In this document: positions 11,386-22,855 of the stretch, piece by piece | How the letters are laid out: every line of letters starts with the position of its first letter | Numbering within the stretch: position 1 is the stretch's first letter | Assembly: GCA_040437565.1 (NCBI GenBank) | Contig: JBDOQK010000031.1 | Span: forward strand, 124,001 to 188,000 | Source: Albugo candida | Lineage: Eukaryota; Oomycota; Peronosporomycetes; Albuginales | Reading direction: 5' to 3' | DNA: 64,000 nt | The notes under the pieces: model-generated | Seen by the model: only the letters and a program-made list of their open reading frames with translations | Database searches by the model: none | What the model was told of the DNA's origin: nothing | Made by a program: the position numbers and the translations under genes

Positions 11386-14217
11386 TCATTTGTGTCCATT
11401 GCACAGGCCACGCGGCATCCAAAAGCGTTGCTGTAAGTGACTATAATGCATACGATTTGTACTCAGTCATCCTTGCTTCAATCATACTAATGCTTACCTG
11501 TACAGAGAAAGAAACAAGAAAAGTCGAAGTGCACGGGCTGCACGTCCTCATAGCAGCCAGAATAAAAGCAGTGAGTAATCGTTCCGATCCTACCAAAATA
11601 GGAATGAACAAACGCATCAACGAGGCACGAAACTTACCATTCAAATCCAAAAGAAAGCTATGTCTTGATATTCCTTCGATCACGAATAATAACGGCAATA
11701 GAATACGGAATGTTGCTACCATTGCAGTGGGGCCGGACGAGCAGAAAAACTGGACCAAAAATGCATACCATAGGCAAATCGGTGCCCATGGTGGAGCCCA
11801 TGGTATCACGTGCTGCACCAGTAGGGGAAATGTGTACAGAAATAGGAAGCAGAATCCAACATAACGACGCATAAAGAGGGTGCACAGAGCAACACTGTGT
11901 ACGTGAACCATCCAATAGCTTCCAACTCGATACAAGACCAGTAGTATGTCCCTTAATATTGCAAATAGCATCATCATGTGAGTTGAGGTCATTCTAACAC
12001 ATGGAACCAGAGAAGGCAGAGATCGATGGATTCCCTGAGTGAAAAGATAACGTCCACCCATTCTTGTATTTGTAATGCACGAGATCATTCGAGTGCTCAG
12101 AGTTGATACATCTTGGATGATTCGATCACGCAGCTGCAATAAGCACGTGCTGATATACGTACGACTTGGTGTTGCGTCTGTCGAGAATGTCAGCTCTTTT
12201 TTTTCGTCCAAGGGCTCGCGAGCTGAGTTCAATTGACTGAGNNNNNNNNNNNNNNNNNNNNNNNNNNNNNNNNNNNNNNNNNNNNNNNNNNNNNNNNNNN
12301 NNNNNNNNNNNNNNNNNNNNNNNNNNNNNNNNNNNNNNNNNACGTCCACCCATTCTTGTATTTGTAATGCACGAGATCATTCGAGTGCTCAGAGTTGATA
12401 CATCTTGGATGATTCGATCACGCAGCTGCAATAAGCACGTGCTGATATACGTACGACTTGGTGTTGCGTCTGTCGAGAATGTCAGCTCTTTTTTTTCGTC
12501 CAAGGGCTCGCGAGCTGAGTTCAATTGACTGAGATGAATAAGCTCACTACCTCGCTGGCTACATGAGTCACTTGATGTTCCGTACAAGTATTGCGATTCC
12601 CGTTTGTGATAATTCGCAGTAGCTTCCATAATAGACTCTGTGCAACCTTCTGCATTACCATGCTCCGGGACAGTTGTAGCGCCAAATATACTGAGGGTCG
12701 AATGCAGCGAATCAAAATGTCCTGTGTTGGGCTCTAAACAACCAGCATGTGTAAGCCCCGCTGAAGGTGATCCCAGAGGACCTGGACGATCTTGATTGGC
12801 AGCACCATCCTCTTGTATTGACTCCTCGCGCTCCTCTTTTCTTTGCCGCTCTTGTATATTCATTCGTGAAATTATGCGAGAGCCTTTCTTTTTTAAACGC
12901 TCCGAATCAATTTCAGAGTCTTCTCCTACTTTTTTTGTTTCAGATTTGCATTCAACTGGTTTGGAGGTCTTTTTTGTATCTGTGCGCTTTTGTGCATCGT
13001 GTCGAATTTTTTCTCGAAAGATCTGGCGTACAGGTCTGTGGCTCTTTTGCGAGTTGGGGCTGGTGATGCATTGAGTAGACCTAGAGTGTTTCGCGATATT
13101 CTTGCAAACTTCTAATCGATCCCTTTTGTGAGCACTATGAGTTGTAGGCCCGGCCAAAGCAGATTCTGAGTTGTTCTCACGCTTCCGAAACTGTAATCCG
13201 GTATTTTGTAGCCCTGCTGGCATTGAGCTGTCAACAGCTCTTATAAATTTACTATCGCTTGCACACTGGCGCTTCTTATTGCTTTTGACAGAAGAACGTT
13301 CCTCAAGACCCGTTTTTTTGAGATTTTCCATATCTGGTCTTACTAAAGGTTGCGAAGCGATTACGTCGCGAGATTCTTGATAATGTTTAGAGTTGAAATG
13401 CATGCCTCTCGTTTCATTTCTTGCTGGTTTTGAATTTGTACACACATATGATTTCGTAAATGCACGTCTAGTAGGCGTTTGGACCTGTTCCAGTGGTACA
13501 GATGTCTCATTCAGCTCCGCCAAACGAGAGGTTGTCTGAAACACTTTTGATTCAGCGGCGGGAGCATTGTAGGATAGAGTATCTCTCAAGAAGAGAGCCT
13601 GACGTCTTCCGCCCATCTGAGAAGTATCCCTAGACTTTAGATGATTGTCCTGCTGTCGACTAGTATCGATGATTTCACTCAGTCCCGGAGGCGGTCGATG
13701 TCCGGGTGTTTCATAACTTCCTTTCCTTGGCGTTAATCGTTGGGTTGTATCACCAAAAAAAAGCGCTCTTTGTCCGCCAGCTGGCCCAAATGAGCGATAG
13801 GTATCGTTGTGAAATGCCTTCTGATCGCCTAATTCTCGATACCCTTTGGTAGTTCTAACTCGTCTTTCCACTTGAGCATATTCTCCTTGGCTCCATGATG
13901 ATAATACTCGACTTTCTTCTGATCGATCGATTGCAGGACCTTGGAGTTTTGTGGTGTAATCCATTTGACTAAAACTTGATGCAGTTGTCGCGTTTGCGTA
14001 TAACGGAGAGAGACAGAATTCACTCGTCGCATGGACGTGAGCTGAGTGCCGGTCATTAGCGGCTCTAAATTGTCAGACATTTTGTTAGCTTATTGCGATA
14101 CTCTATGGCGTGAGATGCTTGCCTTCTCTCTGGAAAAATTTCATCCTTAAGCTCACCAGGTAGATAGAAAACCACGTCATTTTGCTCTTCCGAATCTGAG
14201 TCACATTGACTCGACAT
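11386..14217 (-). CDS. Unknown protein: long basic disordered region followed by a multi-pass membrane domain
   Basis: Not recognised as a known family. Translation can start at 14217 (MSSQCDSDSEEQNDVVFYLP). Exon 1 (14217-14123) joins exon 2 at 14064 only if a GC-AG intron (14065-14122, donor AAG|GCAAGC, branch GCTAAC) is removed. The long exon then runs through an assembly gap (12242-12341, flanks duplicated) to 11498, and a last short exon 11430-11386 ends the frame. The N-terminal ~500 residues are polar, rich in R/K/S/Q, and look disordered. The C-terminal ~230 residues hold roughly five or six hydrophobic helices. The last intron lies where the opposite strand also shows a perfect GT-AG intron, so the final exon is less certain than the rest. 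Convergent with the HECT ligase gene. Confidence 0.6.
12051..12532. repeat. Unmerged contig ends: 191-bp duplicate around a 100-N gap (12242-12341)
   Basis: The sequence at 12051-12241 recurs identically at 12342-12532. The reading frame of the minus-strand gene is the same in both copies, and deleting one copy plus the Ns restores one uninterrupted frame. This is an assembly overlap, not a biological repeat. Confidence 0.9.
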
Positions 14218-14332
14218 TATTGGGACATTAATATGTGAACAAGCTCAGAAGAACAAAGCGTGAGCATGGGACATGGACTAAGTCTTAGGTTCGGCTTATT
14301 GGATGCCAACTACCATTCAATTTCCAGTTTAC

Positions 14333-15715
14333 TTATTCCGCTTTACGACGAGATAGATAGCGCTTTGTTGCAGCCATGATGATCGGAAAAAGACATCCAA
14401 TTCCCAGTAAAATTGATGCACTCCAAAAAGGTCTACAAAAGAGCGCGTCATTGATCAGAACTCGAGTGACATTAGGGACGTACGAATGCATAGCCCATAT
14501 AAGACTCGTAATGCTAGCGATACATGCGATACTGAAAACAGATAGATGAGCTAGATTATTTGACATAAGAATGCTGGGTACCTCATCGTAACCGTCATAA
14601 TCGGCTGTAGTCCTGGATTATGCTCTGCAGATTCAGAAAAGTAACTCGGAATACGAGAATATATGACATTAAATCCGATGTATGCGATAACGCTTGTGAA
14701 TATGCGTAAAAATCGATTCTTTTTTACCTAAACAAGAATTAATTCGATGAATAAGCACAAATTACTGGGACGACGTACCCTGGTATACAAGTGCTTCTCT
14801 AGCATGCTTTCTGGACTTTTGATGCCAGAATCCAGCAGAAAAATAGACTCGCCAGCTTCAGCACGAAATGGAACGAATCCTGTTCCCGATTGTTGGGCAC
14901 AAATGCTAACAGTAGCAGCCGGTAAAACATGGAATGATATCCTCAGATCACCAACACTTGGCTGTGTCGGTGTGTTTCTCAAAATGTAAAAGTAATCGTT
15001 TTCAGAGTGCGTCATATCATTAAGGGACTTGTGGGCCATTGATACTCCTCGCCTTTGCGTAAATAGACTTTGCATATGGTTGAGATTCTGCTTGTTGAGC
15101 TTGATTCGATCTCGACGCTCCATTTGATCAATCAGTCGGTCATCGATTTCAAAGTCTCCAAGGGCGACAACCTTTGCCTAGGAGGCATAACTTCAATTAG
15201 ATTGCATACCGAAGCGCAAACAATGATAACATAACTCGTATTATTTTGGATTGATACTTCCAAGCCATAGAAGACGGATTAACGTGGAACGTGTCGAGAA
15301 ACATATCGCTATTGATAGCTTCTTCTCGCCATTCCATAGAATAGGTTGCAGACTGCGTCGAGCTCTCCCCAAAGCCATCGTCTTCTACCTGTGCAGAACT
15401 CGTTCTCGTCTCTACCCATTGCATCATCTCCACACTACGAAGCAACCGCACGCCATTTACTGCGATTCCAAAGCTCTCGTCAGCCAGGAGAGGGTATTGA
15501 ATAGTGCCATCTTCAAAGGGTTCTTTCGAATGCAAACGACCATAGCAATGGATCAATTCGCCATTCTTACTCGAATCGTAAGTTGGTGACGACAACGACT
15601 TCACTAATCCGATCGATTCCTCAACGCTTCTAGTGATCCTAACGAGTCCTACTTCCTGATACCCCGTAAACAGTGCGGCTGTGCCGATCAAAAGCGTCCC
15701 AAGTATTATTTGCAT
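14333..15715 (-). CDS. TMEM43/LUMA-family membrane protein
   Basis: Member of the TMEM43 (DUF1625) family, which in animals sits in the ER and inner nuclear membrane; the molecular role is not settled. Exons 15715-15236, 15177-14779, 14727-14582 and 14531-14333 join in phase (407 residues). Seen: an N-terminal hydrophobic segment from residue 1, the lumenal family signature (NGELIHCYGRL, FGIAVNGVRLLRSVEM, then TYSMEWREEAINS), the second conserved block GDLRISFHVLP with AGESIFLLD, and three to four C-terminal hydrophobic helices. Introns are 50-58 nt; the first has donor GTTATG and a CTAAT branch site. A further in-frame 51-nt GT-AG segment (around 14438-14488) might be an intron; keeping it preserves a family-like CRPFW motif, so I keep it. 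Confidence 0.9.
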
Positions 15716-15828
15716 ATGATAAGCTGAGCTTTTATTGCATAAGTAGCCAGCTTTTAGGACGATAAGAAATAGAAGCGTTTTGAGACTCTAAGGAATTAAA
15801 ATACATTGAGCTCCGTAAAATGGAGAAA

Positions 15829-17007
15829 TTAGAAATCTGCATCTAAAGTGAAAACTTGCTCCTTTGCAGAGACACCAACACCAGATTTCGCATATTCTCC
15901 AACGCGTTTCTCAAAAAAGTTTGTTTTTCCTTGCAGAGATATCATATCCATCCAGTCAAAGGGATTAGAAGCTTGATATAACTTGCTGACGCCAAGTGCA
16001 TGTAACAATCGATCCGCCACAAACTCGATGTATTGACCCATCAAACTTGAATTCATTCCAATTAGCTCGACTGGAAGTGAATCTCGTACAAATTCTTGTT
16101 CGATGATAACGGCGTCGGAAATGATTGCATGAATAGAGCCTTCTGGAAGCTTATTTACCAGTTTCGAGTACATCAGACATGCAAAGTCACAATGTAGTCC
16201 TTCATCACGACTGATGAGCTCATTTGAAAAGCAAAGTCCAGGCATCAATCCTCGTTTCTTCAGCCAAAATATAGAGCAGAATGATCCGGAGAAAAAGATT
16301 CCTTCGACGGCCGCAAAGGCTACCACTCTTTCTGCAAACGAGGCATACTTTGGATCGCACCATTTCAACGCCCATTGTGCTTTATTGGTAACGCACGGGA
16401 TTGTTTCAATCGCGCACAGTAAATGCTGTTTTTCAGTTGGATCTTTGATGTATGTATCAATCAATAACGAATACACTTCCGAGTGTATATTTTCTATTGC
16501 AATTTGGAATCCGTAAAAGCATCGAGCTTCGGGGATCTGAACCTCACTGCTGAAATTCATGGCGAGATTTTCATTGACAATTCCATCACTGGCTGCAAAG
16601 AAGGCCAACACGTGTTTGATAAAGTGTCTTTCATTGTCCGATATATTAAGCCAGTCATTCATGTCATGCACCAAATCGATTTCTTCTGCGGTCCAAAAGC
16701 TTGCCTCTGCTTTCTTATACATGTCCCAAATCTCAGATTGTTGTATCGGAAATAAGACAAAGCGGTTCGGATTTTCTCGGAGAAAAGGTTCTGGAAGCAA
16801 TTCGCCATTCAATTCTTTTTCTTTGAATGAGGAGATTGAGTTGCTATCGCTTAATTCACCACTTTCCATGTCGAAGTCTCTGAGCGTGTTACTGGACGTC
16901 TTCATGTTCTTTGCCAGAGTGGCGTTGAATCCATCGACAGACATTGGGCTTTTCTCTTGAGTAGCAAGGTTCTTGGCGGGAGTTACTGTTGGTGAAGCGT
17001 TCAGCAT
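15829..17007 (-). CDS. RRM2: Ribonucleoside-diphosphate reductase small subunit (class Ia, R2)
   Basis: Supplies the di-iron/tyrosyl radical used by the large subunit to reduce ribonucleotides to deoxyribonucleotides in the cytoplasm. A single exon of 392 residues, the usual R2 length. Visible iron ligands and radical site: [20 protein letters not shown] (ligands E and H, radical Tyr in the final SEVY) and [13 protein letters not shown] (E and H). The C-terminus FTLDADF is the canonical tail that docks onto the large subunit. About 70 N-terminal residues are a poorly conserved extension, as in other eukaryotes. It starts at the only upstream in-frame ATG. The promoter carries an E2F-like site (17162-17173), which fits S-phase expression. 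No large subunit gene is in the window. Confidence 0.97.
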   Translation of the reverse strand: MLNASPTVTPAKNLATQEKSPMSVDGFNATLAKNMKTSSNTLRDFDMESGELSDSNSISSFKEKELNGELLPEPFLRENPNRFVLFPIQQSEIWDMYKKAEASFWTAEEIDLVHDMNDWLNISDNERHFIKHVLAFFAASDGIVNENLAMNFSSEVQIPEARCFYGFQIAIENIHSEVYSLLIDTYIKDPTEKQHLLCAIETIPCVTNKAQWALKWCDPKYASFAERVVAFAAVEGIFFSGSFCSIFWLKKRGLMPGLCFSNELISRDEGLHCDFACLMYSKLVNKLPEGSIHAIISDAVIIEQEFVRDSLPVELIGMNSSLMGQYIEFVADRLLHALGVSKLYQASNPFDWMDMISLQGKTNFFEKRVGEYAKSGVGVSAKEQVFTLDADF

Positions 17008-17115
17008 ATTGTAAAATCAGGCGGTATGGATTCTTTTTGCTCGTGTAGCAAATTGAAAAATGACACTAAAAGAAGCGCGCATTCTTCACGAGTTACTTAT
17101 TGCCTGGATTGTCGG

Positions 17116-17173
17116 CCAATCAATTTAGCCAAATGCTCTCATTTTATATCAATCAAAACGATTGGCGCGAAAA
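17116..17173. promoter_or_regulatory. CCAAT box plus E2F-like site between RNR2 and the divergent gene
   Basis: The 239-bp space between two divergent start codons (17007 minus, 17247 plus) contains CCAAT at 17116-17120 and TTGGCGCGAAAA at 17162-17173, a close match to the E2F/DP consensus TTTSGCGCGAAA. E2F control of RNR genes is established in animals and plants. Its function here is inferred from sequence only. Confidence 0.55.
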
Positions 17174-17246
17174 TCATTTTTGTTTCGGTCATTGTCTCAG
17201 AAAAACGTAGTTTAGATTATTACAATCTAGACATGGTTTGAGTCAC

Positions 17247-19819
17247 ATGGAATGGATTCGATGGAGCGATGACGAGCTGTATGTATTACTGCAATTGATC
17301 AAGGAAAATATCGTGGAATATTTATATGGAACGGAATCACTATTTATGAGTACTCTGCATCAGCATTTCGCTACCAAAACTCTTGATGAAATTTGTGCGC
17401 TAGTGCGAGATTTGATGCTGCGATTCAGTGTCGCGCATGCAACGAATCAACTATTTCGGAGTTCAAATATTCAGACATTGAAAAGCATATATATTCCAGG
17501 ATTGGATTCGAAAAGTCCATTGCCGACAAAAACTTGCATGCTCCGATTTTTGTACGAGATCATGACTCATTTGCCAGAAAATCAGTCTCAAATATGGTTG
17601 TTGGATGAGTTACGACGCTTCATCTATAAATTGCGTCAATATCGCCACCTTTTGTCGAAATTACAATCGCAAGATTTGTTCTTTTCCCGCGTGCAAATCT
17701 GGAACAAATCGGTCACGGAAACACGTGAAAAGTTTCTTGCACTCTACCAAATACACCTGAAGCATCAGTGCGGATCAATGCGACAAAGTGAGGCGAACAA
17801 GACTGGTCAGTCTCTGCGACTCGAGGTCCTGAATGAGATATTCCTAGATTATCATGCAAAACAATTGAATCTGATCGATATCACAAATATGTGTACTTCG
17901 GGCTGGTCTTCGGTACAAGTCCAGCATCTCCTTAGTTTTCTTGTTCAAGGTTTCAGACTTCACAATAAATGTGGAATGCCCGAGCTACTCGTACGACTTT
18001 GCGACTTTCTAAGTACCTTTCATCACAGCTTGATGCATTCCGAGAATAACCATTTGGCTGTAGAACAAACTGGGCCTTCCATTTGGAAAAAGCTGCAAAG
18101 TGTACAGAAGGATTTTCAAGATCAGTTAACTAAGACGACATCATTGCGAACAAGTGAGATTTCGATTTATTTTGAGGATCCGATGGCGCAAGTTCGGCAG
18201 ATATTGGTAGCTGGTACGTCTTGAATGATTGCATGCTTGCAGGATTGGGGAGGCAGACCCTGAGCAAGCTCTTTGAATTAGATTGGAATAATGCAAAAGA
18301 TGTACATATGATCGGTATACGCTGTATCCGAAGGCTGTGTACGTACAAGTTGAAATATTGGCCTAAAAGAGATTGATTCTGATATGTAGCGATCATTTAC
18401 ATTTATCGGTATAGGCCTCGAATATTCCACGTCCCGTCGAAAACGTGCTGGCAAAAAAATGGACACTCTTGAAAGTATCACTCAGACTTGGTCTCTTATG
18501 AACACGATAGAAGCCAAGAACTCATCNNNNNNNNNNNNNNNNNNNNNNNNNNNNNNNNNNNNNNNNNNNNNNNNNNNNNNNNNNNNNNNNNNNNNNNNNN
18601 NNNNNNNNNNNNNNNNNNNNNNNNNNCCGAAGGCTGTGTACGTACAAGTTGAAATATTGGCCTAAAAGAGATTGATTCTGATATGTAGCGATCATTTACA
18701 TTTATCGGTATAGGCCTCGAATATTCCACGTCCCGTCGAAAACGTGCTGGCAAAAAAATGGACACTCTTGAAAGTATCACTCAGACTTGGTCTCTTATGA
18801 ACACGATAGAAGCCAAGAACTCATCCTTAAGCCCAATAGACCTCAATTGGCTGACTGCCCCACAACCTGAGCAAGATTACTCAGTATTCATAGATACTAT
18901 CAGCCAAGAGGCTGCTTGGGAATCACACTTGACGTATCGAGTTTGCAAAGCAATGAGTCAGCATATTAATCTTTTTCAATCCCATCGGTATACTGCTTTC
19001 TACAATGAGGTCACCAAGGCCATTCCCGGTAAAGTGCTTTGAAGTCGTTACAACACCTTGCTGACATTATAGTACAGATGTGGAGAAATTTGACTTGATT
19101 CTGAATGGGAATATCATTTTGAGAAAAATCATGACACGTACGTCTCGCTGCTTTGATTGATAGTATTGGAATTTGCAATGTGATATGATTTGTTTAGAGT
19201 ACATAGATTCGGACGAATCCGACATTTCAACTCCGAGCAATCCACAGGTTGTATTAAGAGAAATCGCCGAGTCATTCGTTGATTTGAATCAAGGCGATAC
19301 TATTGGAACTATAGCAAGTAAGCAGGGCTCGCAAGCTGATCAAAATGGCCAATGTGATACGGATGGTAAGTCACACTTTATTGTCCACATGACGCGGACG
19401 AGTGCTTACAATTGAAATTGGAATTTCTTACTTGTGGATTCATTGTAGGTCCGTCTGCAAATCAATGTGATACGTACCTATCTGGCAACCAATTTAGGAA
19501 AATAGAAAAACGAAAACGACTAGGAAGGCTATGCCAATCCCATCAGACTTCCACTATAGGACCTCTGAGACGCCAGCGTAAAAGAAAACTATCACGAAGC
19601 TTGAAAAGATGTGGACCAATCTGCCCAAACGATCTGCCTGGAGATGTATTTGATGGCTTGCCTTGTGTCCAAAAATCGATAACTGCTGAGAATAAATTTC
19701 CAGTGCGAAGTAGGAATCGACGAAAGCACGATGTTTGTCATGAGCAGCAGTGGATGGATCTGGTTGAACCAATGGAAGCAGATGTTATTTTTTTTGGGAC
19801 AATAAATGCCACGCATTGA
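17247..19819 (+). CDS. Unknown nuclear-type protein with an N-terminal Myb/SANT-like helix region
   Basis: Not assigned to a family. Start at 17247 (MEWIRWSDDELYVLLQL), which is loosely Myb/SANT-like. Exons approximately 17247-18153 (or -18213), 18243-18338, 18415-19028 (crossing a gap with duplicated flanks), 19078-19137, 19198-19365 and 19449-19819. These sum to a whole number of codons once the duplicate copy is removed, giving about 638-658 residues. The first third is helical. The later part has an acidic stretch (YIDSDESDIS) and a basic, NLS-like tail (GPLRRQRKRKLSRSLKRCG). Divergent from RNR2 and sharing its E2F/CCAAT promoter, which suggests but does not prove a cell-cycle role. The first intron is ambiguous (89 nt or 29 nt). 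Confidence 0.6.
18328..18825. repeat. Unmerged contig ends: 199-bp duplicate around a 100-N gap (18527-18626)
   Basis: 18328-18526 and 18627-18825 are identical as read. The gap falls inside an intron/exon of the gene at 17247-19819, so an uncorrected annotation would duplicate an exon. Removing one copy and the Ns leaves a continuous gene. Confidence 0.9.
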
Positions 19820-20561
19820 CAGATATGATGTATTTGGACAAGAAACAAGATTTCGAGCTCACATATAACAATATTGGACAGCAGAGTTATCACAACATAC
19901 GACCTACGACGTGAAAATTGTCCAAGTGGATGCCACACACAAAGTTATCAGCGATGGGTTTCGCTGAAGACAGAGCGACACTATAACACTCTTTGGAGAG
20001 CAGTACATACATACTCGTCATACTGGCGAACAAAGAAAACTCACAATGATCAGAGTATATGACTCGATAGAAAAGGCGCCAGCATTTCCCGTCTTTTGTG
20101 GTCAGGGAATTCGCTTGTCTATTTCTTCTAGCAGCAAGCGCAAAGGACACAGTAGCCTACGTCGCGATCTCCACGTTTTTATTTTCTAAAAGTCCGTAAC
20201 TTATAAATCCATCGAATGTACTATACGAAAGAGAGTGACTTATTGTCTCCCGCGTGTGAGCTCATCTATAGAGTCCACGATGTCATANNNNNNNNNNNNN
20301 NNNNNNNNNNNNNNNNNNNNNNNNNNNNNNNNNNNNNNNNNNNNNNNNNNNNNNNNNNNNNNNNNNNNNNNNNNNNNNNNNNNNNNNACGTTTTTATTTT
20401 CTAAAAGTCCGTAACTTATAAATCCATCGAATGTACTATACGAAAGAGAGTGACTTATTGTCTCCCGCGTGTGAGCTCATCTATAGAGTCCACGATGTCA
20501 TAACTACCGCTTACTATCCATCGGAGCGTTGTGACAGTTACCGTCCAGTCATTCTCGGTGC
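19820..20561. other. Intergenic stretch with a 100-N gap (20288-20387) and duplicated flanks
   Basis: No convincing coding exon. It holds the 3' flank of the gene ending at 19819 and the upstream region of the LRR gene starting at 20562. 20173-20287 and 20388-20502 are the same 115-bp sequence, so the true spacer is about 215 bp shorter than drawn. Confidence 0.7.
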
Positions 20562-22547
20562 ATGGTGGCAGTTACCGCGCCAAATGACACATTGGTGCGC
20601 ATTGCCGCATTACAAGTTGCACAAAATGGTACTCTCATTGAGATACTTGACAATTTAGCGCTTCTATCACTCGAGTCGCGACTTGCAATTTTCTACCAAC
20701 TATCGGATATTCGATTGCGGCAACTCGAATGTGTAGGCACACGTCCAGGCGAAATGTATAACACTCGTATTGGGGAATACAATACGGAGCTTCAGATTAT
20801 GTGGAGCTTAAAACATAAACTCGGGTGGGAGGCACCTCAGAATTATACATTGAAGTATTTGCATTTGATGCGCTATAACGAAGGGGCCATGACAACCTGG
20901 GCAGAATTCACTGACCGCATCCTCGAGATCAAACAGGAGTGGGAATCTAATCAGGCTCTAAGGTACTTTGATCCACGTCGAATCTACTGGGAAAATCATT
21001 TTCGGGACCATGTATCGAGAAGCCATCGAGATAATGCTGCCACTTTGGAGGAATTTATCGATATATTGGATCAGTTATATGAGAACATCGTGTCGCTTGT
21101 CAAATTAAATAGTCGCGACATTGATGAGTACACTGTGGAGCGTATTGTGAGATTGAAAGCTTTACAGAAAATTGAGCTACATCATCCTCCCAAGAGACAT
21201 CGCATTTCGCAGGACTCGGATGAGACAACTATATGGTCACTTTTTCTGCAGCTATTGCAGCGTCAGCGTGTGGTATGCCAACTTGGATTGTATCACGGAA
21301 ATCTACAATCGACACAGCTGCTCGATCTTTCCGAAGCTTTGCGCAGTCGAGTTGACAGATTTGGCCCGGCTGCGGGAATGAATCGTTTTGAGTTGGTTTC
21401 AATAAAACTCACGGATGATCGCTCGGACAAAGCAGCATCTTCTGATTGCTCCACAGAATCTAACGCTGTCGACACGCTTTGTGCAACCATAAAAAAGCTC
21501 GAATATCTTAAAACTCTCAGAATTTCTGGTTCTTTCTTCACAAGCGGATCAACAAGTATGGAACGATCGGCTGCAAAGCTCGTATGCACTGCGTTCCATT
21601 TACCCAAATTGAAATCGTTGTGCTTGGACCATGGTGATTTGGAGGACAACGTCTTTGAAAGAGCACTAAACTCGCTCATTTCGCCAGCGACGCCACCAAT
21701 GATGTGCTCTATCACAAGCATTCATCTTGGGGATAATTCCATCACAGCTCAGACACTAATAACGCTTTGCCAGGTCATTTCTATAGGACAATGGAAGCTG
21801 AAACGTCTAGATCTGCATGGAAGCTTGGGTATCGGGGACGAAGGAATTGATTCCCTTGCCCGCATTCTGGCTAATTCCGATTCATGTTCACTGGAAGATT
21901 TGGATTTGAGTAATTGTAACTTGAGCGTCGATGGAGTTCGAATGCTTTGCACAGCTCTCGAAACAAATCATTCCATGCAACGGATAAACTTGAGCAGTAA
22001 TTTTTTATCTCCGCTATTCGGTGGCTTATTGGCAAACCTTCTTCAGTGCAACACAACTTTGAATACACTTCAGTGTGAATATATCGGATTGACCGATGCT
22101 GGCTGCACTGACGAACTGATTCGTGCATTACAGAACAATTTAGCACTGACTGGAATCACACTGGGCAGCAATCGGTTGGGAGACAATGGTAGTACAAAGG
22201 TATTTGACGCACTGATAAAAAGAAGCTTGAAAAAACCATATTTGAAAATCGACCTCACTGGAAATCTTATAACTTCAGTTGGTTTGAATAAAATGTTGAT
22301 GATGCTTCAACAACAGACACACAATGAAGTCTTGGACCGGAATGCCATATCATCAAACAAGAGGGCTCGTTACAGCTTGTATGGTACCAGATCGAAGTCA
22401 GATGTCGAACCTGACTCAACCCGCCCTCCAAAGATCGAGCAACTCATTTTGCTTGATAATCGCTTTGATACGACAAATTGTGACTTGCGTCAAATGCGTA
22501 AATTTATATATAGCGTGGAAGCTAACGAGTGGACGAGGTCTCAGTAG
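20562..22547 (+). CDS. Leucine-rich-repeat protein (ribonuclease-inhibitor-like LRRs)
   Basis: A single open exon of 661 residues starting at MVAVTAPNDTL. The N-terminal third is helical and includes an F-box-like stretch (LLSLESRLAIFYQLSDIRL), followed by a predicted helical block without clear similarity. From about residue 280 to the end there are LRRs of the long RNI type (KLKRLDLHGSLGIGDEGI, LEDLDLSNCNLSVDGVRML, MQRINLSSNF, LTGITLGSNRLGDNGSTKV). A KRHRISQDSDE patch near residue 210 and KRARYS near 605 are NLS-like. LRRs of this kind bind proteins; a specific partner cannot be named. No signal peptide or membrane segment, so probably intracellular. Convergent with a weak small frame on the other strand at its 3' end. 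Confidence 0.85.
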   Translation: MVAVTAPNDTLVRIAALQVAQNGTLIEILDNLALLSLESRLAIFYQLSDIRLRQLECVGTRPGEMYNTRIGEYNTELQIMWSLKHKLGWEAPQNYTLKYLHLMRYNEGAMTTWAEFTDRILEIKQEWESNQALRYFDPRRIYWENHFRDHVSRSHRDNAATLEEFIDILDQLYENIVSLVKLNSRDIDEYTVERIVRLKALQKIELHHPPKRHRISQDSDETTIWSLFLQLLQRQRVVCQLGLYHGNLQSTQLLDLSEALRSRVDRFGPAAGMNRFELVSIKLTDDRSDKAASSDCSTESNAVDTLCATIKKLEYLKTLRISGSFFTSGSTSMERSAAKLVCTAFHLPKLKSLCLDHGDLEDNVFERALNSLISPATPPMMCSITSIHLGDNSITAQTLITLCQVISIGQWKLKRLDLHGSLGIGDEGIDSLARILANSDSCSLEDLDLSNCNLSVDGVRMLCTALETNHSMQRINLSSNFLSPLFGGLLANLLQCNTTLNTLQCEYIGLTDAGCTDELIRALQNNLALTGITLGSNRLGDNGSTKVFDALIKRSLKKPYLKIDLTGNLITSVGLNKMLMMLQQQTHNEVLDRNAISSNKRARYSLYGTRSKSDVEPDSTRPPKIEQLILLDNRFDTTNCDLRQMRKFIYSVEANEWTRSQ

Positions 22548-22845
22548 AAGCAGCCAAGTAGCGATCAATGCTAGGAAATAACACGTGATTTCGTGTTTGG
22601 GAAGTCACGAGAGATGTTTTAGCGCTGTGAGTATTGTCAGTGATACGTCGATCGGAAAACTGCGAAAAATGACTGAAGCTAAGTCCCTGCAGCTCTGATG
22701 CAACCCAGCTATATTGCAAATTTGCAATCGTGGGAAACAGTCCGAACGCTTTGATTCTTTGTTTTGTGACTATCTGGCAAAGACGACGGAAAGGCCTAAG
22801 AGCACTCATCTTGGGATCGACTGGCCGCTGGAGATAATATATCAT
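22522..22845 (-). CDS. Small hypothetical protein, doubtful
   Basis: A 107-residue open frame (a second possible start at MSALRPFRRLCQIVTK, 22809) with an arginine-rich N-terminus resembling a mitochondrial presequence. It overlaps the 3' end of the LRR gene by 26 bp and has no recognisable domain or clear splice partner. It may be a chance frame. Confidence 0.25.
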   Translation of the reverse strand: MIYYLQRPVDPKMSALRPFRRLCQIVTKQRIKAFGLFPTIANLQYSWVASELQGLSFSHFSQFSDRRITDNTHSAKTSLVTSQTRNHVLFPSIDRYLAASTETSSTR

Positions 22846-22855
22846 CGAGAGGTGG

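Noticed and set aside
18627-18825. Apparent exon duplication in the gene at 17247-19819
   Set aside because: Identical copies flank a run of exactly 100 N; explained by unmerged contig ends.
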